From the NCBI GenBank assembly GCA_009697505.1, contig SHUD01000007.1, positions 1-61,683 of the forward strand: a stretch of DNA of 61,683 nt. Reading direction: 5' to 3'. Below are positions 1 to 7,441 of the stretch, one piece after another. This DNA is from Bryobacterales bacterium (GTDB lineage Bacteria > Acidobacteriota > Terriglobia > Bryobacterales > Bryobacteraceae). The position numbers and the translations under genes are program-made. Every line of letters begins with the position of its first letter. Position 1 is the first letter of the stretch. The notes below the pieces were generated by a model that saw only the letters and a list, made by a program, of their open reading frames with translations, was not told the DNA's origin and did not search any database.

Positions 1-25
1 GTAATACGTCTTGCAGTTTCATCAT
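1..25 (-). CDS. Transposase, N-terminal fragment
   Basis: Two consecutive ATG codons at 25-20 begin a reading frame that starts MMKLQDVL and leaves the window at base 1. The copy at the other end of the window reads slightly further (MMKLQDVLLKAM). From memory, this start resembles helix-turn-helix transposases annotated as ISNCY/IS1202-like, whose N-terminus continues into a WWxAAEI-type motif. That assignment is an inference from only eight to twelve residues. Confidence 0.5.
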
Positions 26-146
26 CCGCTCCGTTTCCGCCGCGGAGTATTGCTGAGGGGTGTCCACCCCCTAGCTTCCCCCGCCGCTTTTTCAAAGCGG
101 ACAGTTCATGTGTGAATTCAACCGGATAGATCACATACTAGCGACA
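1..146 (-). mobile_element. Insertion-sequence end, cut by window edge
   Basis: This stretch is the reverse complement of 61525-61671, differing by one substitution (position 127) and one single-base indel. It contains two short perfect hairpins (CCGCTTT/AAAGCGG and GGGGTG/CACCCC) and a transposase start on the minus strand. Similarity to the other copy stops after CTAGCGACA near 146, so the terminus of the element is probably TGTCGCTAG or close to it. The transposase reads leftwards, out of the window. The family cannot be proved from a terminus alone. Confidence 0.85.
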
Positions 147-198
147 CCCGATCAGGGGGGGGCTTGAACTGTAGGTCAGATCCTTGTAAGCTTTCGCC

Positions 199-936
199 AT
201 GTACCTGTTCATCTCTTTGCTTCTTGTGTCCGTTTCGCTCTTGGCTCAGCAACCGGGCGGCGGCGCGGCTCCGCCGGCGTCGAAGAATCTGAAACTCATG
301 GCGCCTACCTCCGACATGCGCTTCGTCATGCAGAACTTCAACGCGGCGCTGGGAGTGCAGTGCACCTATTGCCACGTGCAGGGCGATTTCGCCTCCGACG
401 CCAACCCCAAGAAAGATATCGCGCGCAAGATGATCTCCATGGTGCGGCTGATCGACACCAGTTTCCCGAGTAGCGCCGGGGTGTTCCCGGACGGATACCA
501 TGAAGTCGATTGCAGTACCTGCCACCGGGGCAACGCCAAGCCGGAGACCAAGGCCCCGCAAAAATTCTACAACCGGGGTAACTCGATGGGCCTGCCGCCT
601 CCCCCGCAGAATCCTGGAGTGAGCTTGAAGTTGCTGCCGGTGGAAACGCGGGTGCATGGCGCGGAATCGCTCATGGGCGAATTCCGCGACGCGCTCAACG
701 TGGATTGCAGCTACTGCCACGGCGGCGACAAGCCGTTGCAGACCGACGTCAACCCGCGCAAGGACATCGCGCGCAAAATGATTTTGCTGGTCCGGCAGAT
801 TAACGCCAATTTTCCCGGCACGGGCGTCTTCCCGCAGGGGAACCAGATGGTGACCTGCTACACGTGCCACCGCGGCGATCCGCACCCGGCTAGCGCGAGC
901 AATCGGCGCTTCGATCCGCCCGCGCCAAAGCCGTAG
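199..936 (+). CDS. Exported tetraheme c-type cytochrome with internal duplication
   Basis: The 245-residue product starts with a signal peptide (about residues 1-17) and carries four CxxCH heme-binding motifs at residues 55-59, 105-109, 170-174 and 220-224. The two halves are repeats: each has a CxYCH, a conserved NPxKDIARKM segment, a VFPxG segment and a CxTCHRG motif. The sequence resembles the cytochrome subunit family of photosynthetic reaction centres (PF02276), which acidobacteria use widely without phototrophy. It is probably a periplasmic electron carrier. The start lies about 53 bp from the IS end, so its transcription may be influenced by that element. No strong Shine-Dalgarno sequence is visible. 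The electron partner is unknown. Confidence 0.85.
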   Translation: MYLFISLLLVSVSLLAQQPGGGAAPPASKNLKLMAPTSDMRFVMQNFNAALGVQCTYCHVQGDFASDANPKKDIARKMISMVRLIDTSFPSSAGVFPDGYHEVDCSTCHRGNAKPETKAPQKFYNRGNSMGLPPPPQNPGVSLKLLPVETRVHGAESLMGEFRDALNVDCSYCHGGDKPLQTDVNPRKDIARKMILLVRQINANFPGTGVFPQGNQMVTCYTCHRGDPHPASASNRRFDPPAPKP

Positions 937-992
937 ACCGCACTCTATCCGGTCGTCACTTGGCCCGGTAACTCAATGCTACTGAGGTGGAT

Positions 993-1030
993 GGCAGGAC
1001 AGTGTCCGGTCTGGCCGGCCACTCTTCCAC
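993..1030 (+). repeat. Short dispersed repeat, copy A (possible IS-end relic)
   Basis: A 38-bp segment running from GGCAGGACAGTGTCC to GGCCACTCTTCCAC is nearly identical to 2905-2941 in the same orientation. It contains TGTCCGGT, also present inside the IS end at 61543. It is probably a scar of a decayed insertion element. It lies just beyond the 3' end of the broken DUF488 gene. Confidence 0.55.
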
Positions 1031-1058
1031 AACCCGGCCGTGTCCAGATTACGCCGTC

Positions 1059-1444
1059 TCAGACCACGTCCGCGCCACGCTCCGCCAGAAGTTCCCGCAA
1101 TACGGACCGGTGGCAGCGGCTCTGGTCCGCGCAGTAGCAGCCTAGCGAGAGATTCGTCGACGGGATAGCGCCGCCAGCAGGTCCAGTTCCCGGCTCCGAT
1201 CGGGCTCGCTCATCTCCCGCCGGAACTTTCGGCTGAATGCGGCCCAGGTTCGCTGGTCCGCCGCTCCCAGCGCTTCTTTCACCAATTCGGCGCTGGGCGA
1301 CAAGTTGGGGAACCAGACGTCATAGTAGTCGAGCCGGGCGAAGTCAGACTTCGGAACGCCACGCGGAGGCCGCCGTACCGTACCGAGCCGTAAACCTTCG
1401 CGGGGTTTTCGAGGCGTGCCGAGTTGGACGATGAAGATCGACAT
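1059..1444 (-). pseudogene. DUF488 family gene broken by a one-base frameshift
   Basis: The frame starts at ATG 1444 (MSIFIVQLGTPR) and reads a DUF488-type protein with LRLGTVRRPPRGVPKS and YDVWFPNLSPS, then hits a stop at 1142. The missing end is in the next frame: TNLSLGCYCADQSRCHRS followed by VLRELLAERGADVV and a stop at 1059-1061. This is the conserved cysteine-rich C-terminus of the family. Restoring one base near 1158-1160 joins the two parts into about 128 residues. DUF488 proteins have no firmly established function. The break is either a real mutation or a sequencing error; the IS relics on both sides favour real decay. Confidence 0.8.
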
Positions 1445-1531
1445 AAGTCTCCAACGCCAGTGTGCCACGTGCCGCACCCCGTAGCGTCCAAAAATTCAAA
1501 TCGCCGCGAGGAGACAAGGATCAAGTCAACT

Positions 1532-1578
1532 TCCGGTTGGTCGGCTACACTTCCGCTACTTTTCTAGCGACCCCCGAT
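1532..1578 (+). repeat. Diverged relic of IS-end-like sequence
   Basis: TCCGGTTGGTCGGC at 1532-1545 resembles the core of the repeats at 993-1030 and 2905-2941. CTAGCGACCCCCGAT at 1564-1578 differs by one base from CTAGCGACACCCGAT at the boundary of the left-hand IS end (138-152). I read this as a third degraded insertion scar, but the matches are short. Confidence 0.3.
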
Positions 1579-1589
1579 TCTCCCCAAAA

Positions 1590-2753
1590 TCAACGTGCGC
1601 CACCGGCGGGACGCGGTAGAGGGCGGTAAGCGATAGCGTCGGCCGAAGCCGCCCCGATCCAGAGGGTGTCGCCCATCAGCACGCCGGTCGCGACAACGGA
1701 AACTGCCGGATTGGGCTCCGCATAGGCCAGAATGGTCCACGCCATGGTCTTGGGTTCGAGTTGAGCGATCACAAAACCGCGATGACAGCTGGTCAGGACC
1801 GGATTGTCGACTACCGCAAGCCGCGTGCCCCCGCAGGCTGGTTCGTCATACATCGGTCCGGCCCCGATGAGCCGGTCACCGCTCCAGCGCAAATTATCAG
1901 GCATGAATCCGGGCGCCTGCGACTGGCGCAACGGCTTGCGCGGGTCCTGTCGCGAAAAGGCGACAATTGTATGCGCACCGAACGAGACTACGTAGAACTC
2001 TTTTTCATCGAGCGAGATCTCGATACCATTGTTGCCGGCAAGCTGGGTTCCCGGAAGCACACGGAATGAATCCGTGCCGGGTTTCCACTCGACTACATCG
2101 CCCGTGGGTTCGCCCCTGAGTCGCTGTACATTGGTTGTCCCAGGACGCTGCGGAACCGTTGCGATGATGGTGCCATCCGAGTAAGCCGCAACGGAGTTCG
2201 CCGCCACGCGGCTCACTGTCGCCTGGGAGCCGAGGTTGGGGTAAGCCTTGTTTCCTTCAGGCATGGGAACGCACCCGGTCCACGTCAAGGAGGGTTCCGA
2301 GCCCTTCACATCGATGGTGAAAACCTGGATGCTTTCCAACTCGCCATGGTTGACGGCATAAAGCATGTAAAGTCCCGATGCCCGTGCGCGGCGCAAATAG
2401 AGGCCATGCGCGTTGAAGGTTTTGGCGTCCGGAGGCGCCGGGCAATTCGGAAACAGCTTCTTGTCCGGACGCTGCTGCGCGGGTTGGCCGGTGTAGAAAG
2501 GCCGAGCCGTCTTGGCAGCGGTATCCACGAGCTTGACTCCGGCGCCGGCCTTCATGCCGCTTGCGATGAGCCAGCGTGTGCCCGGAATAGGAACCAGATC
2601 TTCGGGATTCTGGGCGCCACATATAAGATTCCATCCGTTCACCGGCCCGCAAGGCGCCGTAGGCTGGGGCGTTTGGGGCTGAGCAAGAAGCGGCAATAAA
2701 TTTGTTGTGGCGGCAAGCAACGCCGATGCCGCGATTGTGCGTAAAGTTTTCAT
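1590..2753 (-). CDS. Exported beta-propeller protein (SMP-30/arylesterase-like)
   Basis: The 387-residue product has a signal peptide (about residues 1-24, ending LLPLLAQ) and a body typical of six-bladed propellers of the gluconolactonase/paraoxonase type. Supporting segments are LYLRRARASGLYMLYAVNHG, NNGIEISLDEKEFYVVS and PDNLRWSGDRLI. Several cysteines (PCGPVNGW, NLICGAQ, FPNCPAP, ACGG) suggest disulfides outside the cytoplasm. Substrate is unknown. It stands alone between IS-like scars, with no co-transcribed neighbour. Confidence 0.7.
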   Translation of the reverse strand: MKTLRTIAASALLAATTNLLPLLAQPQTPQPTAPCGPVNGWNLICGAQNPEDLVPIPGTRWLIASGMKAGAGVKLVDTAAKTARPFYTGQPAQQRPDKKLFPNCPAPPDAKTFNAHGLYLRRARASGLYMLYAVNHGELESIQVFTIDVKGSEPSLTWTGCVPMPEGNKAYPNLGSQATVSRVAANSVAAYSDGTIIATVPQRPGTTNVQRLRGEPTGDVVEWKPGTDSFRVLPGTQLAGNNGIEISLDEKEFYVVSFGAHTIVAFSRQDPRKPLRQSQAPGFMPDNLRWSGDRLIGAGPMYDEPACGGTRLAVVDNPVLTSCHRGFVIAQLEPKTMAWTILAYAEPNPAVSVVATGVLMGDTLWIGAASADAIAYRPLPRPAGGAR

Positions 2754-2904
2754 CAGGCCTCACCCATCAGGCAAATACAATTTACCACGTGATCTTCCTA
2801 CTGAACTTCAACGGCGAGCTTCAGCGCCGGGTGTCGACGGGCAAAGAGCTCCCATTGCGCGCAGCTTTGCGAATTGTCAATAGAGTCTCATTCTGGCGTG
2901 GGTT

Positions 2905-2941
2905 GGCAGGATAGTGTCCGGTTGGCCGGCCACTCTTCCAC
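2905..2941 (+). repeat. Short dispersed repeat, copy B (possible IS-end relic)
   Basis: This is the second copy of the repeat at 993-1030, from GGCAGGATAGTGTCC to CCACTCTTCCAC, in the same orientation. It lies between the propeller gene and the DUF6152 gene, in a 227-bp spacer with no other recognisable content. Confidence 0.55.
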
Positions 2942-2980
2942 TTCTTCGGTGAGTCACTGCGCCCAGCGGAGGGTCGAAAT

Positions 2981-3385
2981 TCACCTGCCCGCGGGGCCGC
3001 CATCGCCCTCCGAGCCGCCAGACAGCGTACGCCCGTCCGGCAGCGTCACGCGGCGCGCGTCGATCAGGTGGGAACCATCTTTGGCAAGATACCCGTCCAC
3101 CACGATCTTGTCTCCCAGTTTTATGTCTCCGCGCTTGAACCCGCGGCGGGAGAGGGCGCCCGGGCCGCCGCCTTCACACGCCCAGTTCACCACGTTGCCC
3201 TTGCCGTCTTTGACATCGATGTAAAAGTACGAATGCGGGTTGGTCCACTCAATCTTGGTAAGAGTGCCCTCCAGGCGGAAGGCCTTGTTGCCGTCGAATT
3301 CCGCCGCGAACGAATGATGGGCCACCATCGGCGCGGAGGCCAATAGGCCGAGTCCGGTAACGAAGGCCGCCAGGTTCAGTTGCAT
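2981..3385 (-). CDS. DUF6152 family exported protein
   Basis: The chosen start, ATG 3385 (MQLNLAAFV), follows a GAGGGAAG ribosome site and gives 134 residues; an upstream ATG at 3433 would overlap the divergent gene. Residues 1-22 form a signal peptide, and the mature part begins HHSFAAEFD. The core has FRLEGTLTKIEWTNPHSYFY and GDKIVVDGYLAKDGS, which match the small DUF6152 proteins common in acidobacteria and proteobacteria. A small beta-barrel fold is likely but its function is unknown. It is divergent from the gene at 3435, with 49 bp between start codons, so the two probably share a control region. Confidence 0.75.
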   Translation of the reverse strand: MQLNLAAFVTGLGLLASAPMVAHHSFAAEFDGNKAFRLEGTLTKIEWTNPHSYFYIDVKDGKGNVVNWACEGGGPGALSRRGFKRGDIKLGDKIVVDGYLAKDGSHLIDARRVTLPDGRTLSGGSEGDGGPAGR

Positions 3386-3434
3386 ATCGCTTCCCTCGAC
3401 GGTGTTATTGTATCCCCTGAGAGGAGATTTCACC

Positions 3435-4295
3435 GTGCAACTGCAAGTTTACCGCCTCTTGAAAGCGCTCGCGACCGGGGTGGCGCCCGGCGTCCTGATT
3501 TTCGCGCTGGCCTCCGCCACGGCCGCCGGGCAAGGCCTGACCGTGCCCGATTTCAAGTCCACGAAGCCGGCCCCACGCACGGCCGGCGGGCATCCGGATT
3601 TGAGCGGGTATTGGAAAGGTACGCGCGAAACCAAACCGGTGGGCAATATCGCCAAGGACCTTCCCGGACTCAAGCTCCCGCTCACGCCCGCCGGCGAGGC
3701 TGCATGGAAACATAACACGACCGCCACGATTGACCCGGAGAGCCTGTGCATTCCCGGCGGCATCCCGCGGCACAACGCCAGCGGCTTGCCCTTTGAAGTG
3801 CTGCAGGGCGCCAATAAAGTGGCATTCCTTTATTGGTACAGCTATTTTCGTCTCATTCCGATCGATGCGAAGCGCAAGCACAGCGAAGATCCCGACCCCT
3901 CGTTCTTCGGCGAGGAACTCGGAAGATGGGAGGGTGACACGCTGGTGATCGATTCCATCGGCTTCAAAGATACGCAGGTCTGGGCCGACGAGAATGGCAG
4001 TCCGCATAGCGATGCCCTGCACGTGGTGGAACGCTGGACCCGTCCCGACTATGACCACCTCCACGTGGACACACGGATCGAGGACCCCAAGTTCTACACC
4101 AAGCCCTTTACCTATTCGCGAAGCTGGGTGGCCGGCAAGCCGGAAGAAGAAGTTCACGAATACGCCTGCAGCGAGAACAACGTGGACCGCGACCATCTGG
4201 GGTTCGGCCCCGGTCCCATCCGTCCCGACGGGACCCGCGGGTATCTGGACCCCGCTCCGCTTCCTCCGCCATTGCCGAGAACTTCTGGAAAGTAA
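3435..4295 (+). CDS. Exported protein of unknown function, DUF6152 partner
   Basis: I place the start at GTG 3435 because GAGGAGA lies about eight bases upstream and because the resulting N-terminus (MQLQVYRLLKALATG, then an alanine-rich core ending TAAGQ) is a clean signal peptide. The 286-residue product contains GHPDLSGYWKGT near the start and GRWEGDTLVIDSIGF and SDALHVVERWTR further on. These features recur in acidobacterial proteins found next to DUF6152 genes; I know of no assigned function. The mature protein is rich in aromatic residues and probably beta-structured. Confidence 0.65.
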   Translation: MQLQVYRLLKALATGVAPGVLIFALASATAAGQGLTVPDFKSTKPAPRTAGGHPDLSGYWKGTRETKPVGNIAKDLPGLKLPLTPAGEAAWKHNTTATIDPESLCIPGGIPRHNASGLPFEVLQGANKVAFLYWYSYFRLIPIDAKRKHSEDPDPSFFGEELGRWEGDTLVIDSIGFKDTQVWADENGSPHSDALHVVERWTRPDYDHLHVDTRIEDPKFYTKPFTYSRSWVAGKPEEEVHEYACSENNVDRDHLGFGPGPIRPDGTRGYLDPAPLPPPLPRTSGK

Positions 4296-4457
4296 CGCGC
4301 GGCGCCAGAGGGGACCAGGAGGAAGACCGGGAAGGCGTCTGTGGCATCCGCGAAGCCGGCACGGCATTCCCCGGTCAATCGCAGTTGACAGCGATCGAGG
4401 GACGGCGGCCGGGTGTATACTCGACCGTGTCGGCGCGGTGCAGCGAGGAGGACAGCC

Positions 4458-5783
4458 ATGAACAAGACGCCAAGTGACCGGATAAAGCGAGAACTGACAG
4501 ATCTGCAAGCGGTTGCCGGCAACGGCCTATTGCACCGGCGCGCGCTTTTGCGCGGTGGCGCTGCGCTGGCGGGAGCCATGACGGGTTACACCCTGCTTCC
4601 GTCCGCACTCGGCCAGCAGCTTACAGACGATGCGTGGAGCCGCGTGCCGGGTTCAACGGTTCCCGATTACGGCTCCAGATCCCGCTTCGAAAAAGATGTT
4701 GTGCGAACGCTCAGCAACCCCAAAGGCGAGCCGCGTACCCAGCACGCACGCACGCCGCACCATCTCATCAACGGTACGTTCACGCCGAACGGCCTGCACT
4801 TCGTGATTTCCCACGCGGGCGATCCCGACATCGAGCCGGACAAGCACCGCCTGGTGATCCACGGACTGGTAAAGCAGCCCCTGGTCTTTACGCTGGACAC
4901 GCTGGCGCGTTATCCGATGGTGTCGCGCATGGCGTTTGTCGAGTGCGGCGGCAACAGCGCGCCGCTCTTTTCGCCGCAGCCGATTCAAGCCAGTGTGCAG
5001 GCGCTGCACGGCCTGGTCTCCTGTTCCGAATGGACCGGCGTACCGCTTTCCACTTTGCTCGATGAAGCCGGTATCGATCCGAAGGCCAAGTGGCTCATCG
5101 CGGAAGGAGGGGATTCTCCACACCTGAGCCGCAGCGTGCCGCTCTCCAAAGCCATGGACGACGCCATGATCGCGCTGTACCAGAATGGGGAGCGGATCAT
5201 GCCTGGAAACGGCTATCCCATGCGCCTGCTGCTGCCGGGCTGGGAAGGCAACATGAACACGAAATGGGTGCGGCGGATTCAGCTCACGGAAGGACCCGGC
5301 ATGACCTTCTACGAATCCCGTACCTACGCGGCGATTCTGCCGGGCGGCAAGGCATACCAGTTTTATTTCATGCAGGAAGTGAAATCCTTCATCACCCATC
5401 CCTCGCCCGGGTTGGCGATGAAGGGGCCGGGATTCTATGAGATTTCCGGCATCGCTTACTCCGGCTATGGCCGCATCGCAAAGGTCATGGTCTCCGCCGA
5501 CGGCGGCAAGAGCTGGGCGCAAGCGGCTCTACAGGAGCCCGTGCATAGCAAAGCGTTCACCCGCTTCCGCGCGCCGTGGCGCTGGGACGGCGGACCCGCG
5601 GTGTTGCAGAGCCGGGCGTGGGACGAGGCCGGTTATGCGCAGCCCACGCGAACTCAACTGGTGGCGGCGCGCGGCGAAACCGCGCAAGTTCCTCCAGTCA
5701 CCGCCTTCCCGAGCCAGCACTACAATGCCATCGTCAGTTGGTCGGTCGAGCGCGGCGGGGAGGTGAAGCATGTTTACGCGTAA
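4458..5783 (+). CDS. soxC: Sulfite dehydrogenase, molybdopterin subunit (SoxC-like)
   Basis: The start is ATG 4458, preceded by GAGGAGG; the product is 441 residues. A twin-arginine signal (HRRALLRGGAALAGA, about residues 27-41) exports the folded molybdoenzyme. The body matches the sulfite oxidase fold: VECGGNS carries the cysteine expected to bind molybdenum, GVPLSTLLDEAGI and MRLLLPGWEGNMNTKWVRRI line the cofactor site, and the C-terminal half is the dimerisation domain (VSADGGKSWAQA). It overlaps the cytochrome gene at 5770 by 14 bp. The enzyme would oxidise sulfite, or a sulfane sulfur carried by SoxYZ, and pass electrons to that cytochrome. No other sox gene is in the window. Confidence 0.85.
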   Translation: MNKTPSDRIKRELTDLQAVAGNGLLHRRALLRGGAALAGAMTGYTLLPSALGQQLTDDAWSRVPGSTVPDYGSRSRFEKDVVRTLSNPKGEPRTQHARTPHHLINGTFTPNGLHFVISHAGDPDIEPDKHRLVIHGLVKQPLVFTLDTLARYPMVSRMAFVECGGNSAPLFSPQPIQASVQALHGLVSCSEWTGVPLSTLLDEAGIDPKAKWLIAEGGDSPHLSRSVPLSKAMDDAMIALYQNGERIMPGNGYPMRLLLPGWEGNMNTKWVRRIQLTEGPGMTFYESRTYAAILPGGKAYQFYFMQEVKSFITHPSPGLAMKGPGFYEISGIAYSGYGRIAKVMVSADGGKSWAQAALQEPVHSKAFTRFRAPWRWDGGPAVLQSRAWDEAGYAQPTRTQLVAARGETAQVPPVTAFPSQHYNAIVSWSVERGGEVKHVYA

Positions 5784-6303
5784 CCCTGCTGGATTAGCGG
5801 CTCTGCTCACGTTCGTGTTGAGCGCGGCGATGGTGTTTGCGCAAGCGCCGAATCTTGGGAAGCCGGTTAGTCCGGCCGAGATCGCGGCCTGGGACATTAA
5901 TGTCCTGCCGGACGGCTCGGGCCTTCCGCCCGGCAGCGGGACGCCCGCCGACGGGGCTCGCATTTATACGGCAAAATGTTCCGCGTGTCATGGCCCGGAA
6001 GGCAAAGGCGGCCCAAGCGCCCGCCTGGTGGGCGGCGAGCCGGTCAAGAATATGAGCTCGGAGAAGACCATTGCCGGCTTCTGGCCTTACTCCACGACGC
6101 TATTCGATTACATTCGCCGCGCCATGCCCTGGCAGCAGCCACGGTCGCTCACCAACGAAGAGGTGTACGCGCTGACCGCTTACATTCTGTCCCAGAACCA
6201 GCTCATCGGTGAGCGCGACGCCATGAACGCCCAGACGCTGCCCAAAGTGCGGATGCCCAACCGGGACGGCTTCATCGTCCGCTTCCCGGACAGAACGCCG
6301 TGA
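5770..6303 (+). CDS. soxD: c-type cytochrome subunit of sulfite dehydrogenase (SoxD-like)
   Basis: The 177-residue exported protein has a signal peptide (about residues 1-25) and one heme site, CSACH, followed by GPEGKGGPSARLVGG. Its C-terminal half has LTNEEVYALTAYILSQN, typical of class I cytochromes, and ends RDGFIVRFPDRTP. Because it overlaps the SoxC-like gene by 14 bp, it is almost certainly its electron acceptor. SoxD proteins are often longer; this single-heme form could equally be described as a SorB-like subunit. Confidence 0.75.
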   Translation: MFTRNPAGLAALLTFVLSAAMVFAQAPNLGKPVSPAEIAAWDINVLPDGSGLPPGSGTPADGARIYTAKCSACHGPEGKGGPSARLVGGEPVKNMSSEKTIAGFWPYSTTLFDYIRRAMPWQQPRSLTNEEVYALTAYILSQNQLIGERDAMNAQTLPKVRMPNRDGFIVRFPDRTP

Positions 6304-6336
6304 GTACGGTTTTAGACTGAATTTCCGGGAGGCTGT

Positions 6337-6804
6337 ATGGAAGCAATGATTTCAAATCTGCTGCGCCGCTTCGAGAAGGGCGCACTCACGCGACGGGAGT
6401 TGGTTCAGGGACTCGCGACGTTGGCCGCGGCGGGTGGCACGGCAGCCACGTCTCCGGCGCAGGAGGCCGGCATCAAAGGCACGAGGATCGATCATGTGAG
6501 CATTCAGGTGAGCGATTTGCCGCGTTCGATTGCCTTTTATCAGACGATGTTTGGATTCGCCGTCGTGAGTGAGGACAAGCCCAACGAAATCGTGCGCCTC
6601 GGGACAGGGAAGGCTCTGGTCTCTCTCCACCACAAGAGTCCAACGGGTTTGGTGGATCACTTCGCGATCGGCGTCGAGAAGTTCAACCAGGAAACCGTGA
6701 CGCGGGAACTCAAAGCGCGCGGAGCAAATCCGGAACAAAACCTCGACGCGGGGTTTCATATCAAAGACCCGCAAGGAATCGGAGTGCAGATCGTCGGAGC
6801 TTGA
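6337..6804 (+). CDS. VOC family protein with twin-arginine-like leader
   Basis: The 155-residue product has a leader with TRRELVQGLATLAAAGG and then one glyoxalase-type domain (IDHVSIQVSDLPRSIAFYQ, then GFAVVSEDKPNEIVRLG, ending HIKDPQGIGVQIVG). Members of this fold bind a metal and catalyse isomerisation, epimerisation or dioxygenation; nothing here identifies the substrate. The leader suggests export after folding. It begins 33 bp after the cytochrome gene and may be co-transcribed. An in-frame ATG at 6346 is an alternative start. Confidence 0.7.
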   Translation: MEAMISNLLRRFEKGALTRRELVQGLATLAAAGGTAATSPAQEAGIKGTRIDHVSIQVSDLPRSIAFYQTMFGFAVVSEDKPNEIVRLGTGKALVSLHHKSPTGLVDHFAIGVEKFNQETVTRELKARGANPEQNLDAGFHIKDPQGIGVQIVGA

Positions 6805-6814
6805 GCTGGTGGTT

Positions 6815-7030
6815 CTAGCCCGCATTACTCACAACGTCCCAAGGTAGATCAGAAAGAGCCATACCGGGGCCCAGCGTGGAGCGGGCTTTAGCCTGAACGG
6901 AGGCTTCAGCCTCCGCAGCGGTATAACCACACTTCGAACCGGGGACTCAAGTCCCCGTCGCAGGCTAAAGCCCGCTCCACGTTGGGATCTGCTCCTCCGT
7001 AAGCAATCTCGTGTGAGAAATGCAGGCTAG
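6815..7030 (+). mobile_element. Miniature inverted-repeat element, copy 1
   Basis: This 216-bp copy is flanked by CTAG on both sides, the likely target duplication, and ends in imperfect inverted repeats (CCCGCATTACTCACA against TGTGAGAAATGCAGG). Inside is a long hairpin whose 20-bp arms begin GTGGAGCGGGC, enclosing two smaller hairpins (GGAGGCTTCAGCCTCC and GGGGACTCAAGTCCCC). It differs from the copy at 59864-60080 by four substitutions and one indel. It encodes no protein and must have been moved by a transposase supplied in trans. It starts 10 bp after the VOC stop codon. Confidence 0.85.
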
Positions 7031-7259
7031 CCCCAATACTGTTCACTTAACAACATTTCCGTGGCATCACGGGTGGAAAGTGGAAATACCGGCCCAGCGG
7101 GAGTTCGTGTCCGAATTGCCAGCCCGCGTGCCGGCCAAACTGCGAGTTGCATCAAGATACAAATTCATGACAGCGGCACCGTTAGAGTTCGCCCAGTTCC
7201 GACCACCTTCCTGCGTATGTATCTTCAAGCCACGCCAGGCTGTAAGTCTTTGAGGAATT
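7031..7259. other. Spacer without a recognised gene
   Basis: Between the miniature element and tRNA-Pro I see no convincing gene, hairpin or promoter. The short frames here have no recognisable domain. Confidence 0.5.
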
Positions 7260-7336
<77 letters not shown>

Positions 7337-7441
7337 AATTCTTGAGTGTAGCACCCAGGCTGCCCGAATCCAAAGAATTCCGATAGAAAACCACATCGCG
7401 CGGACGGACTTGATATGATACAGGACGACACAGGAGGTAAC

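Noticed and set aside
118-885. Minus-strand open frame of 255 codons opposite the tetraheme cytochrome gene
   Set aside because: It lacks recognisable domains and is fully opposite a gene with four heme motifs and a signal peptide; high GC content favours such antisense frames.
4385-4421. TTGACA and TATACT upstream of soxC as a sigma-70 promoter
   Set aside because: The spacer is 25 bases, too long for a normal promoter; only the -10 may be real.
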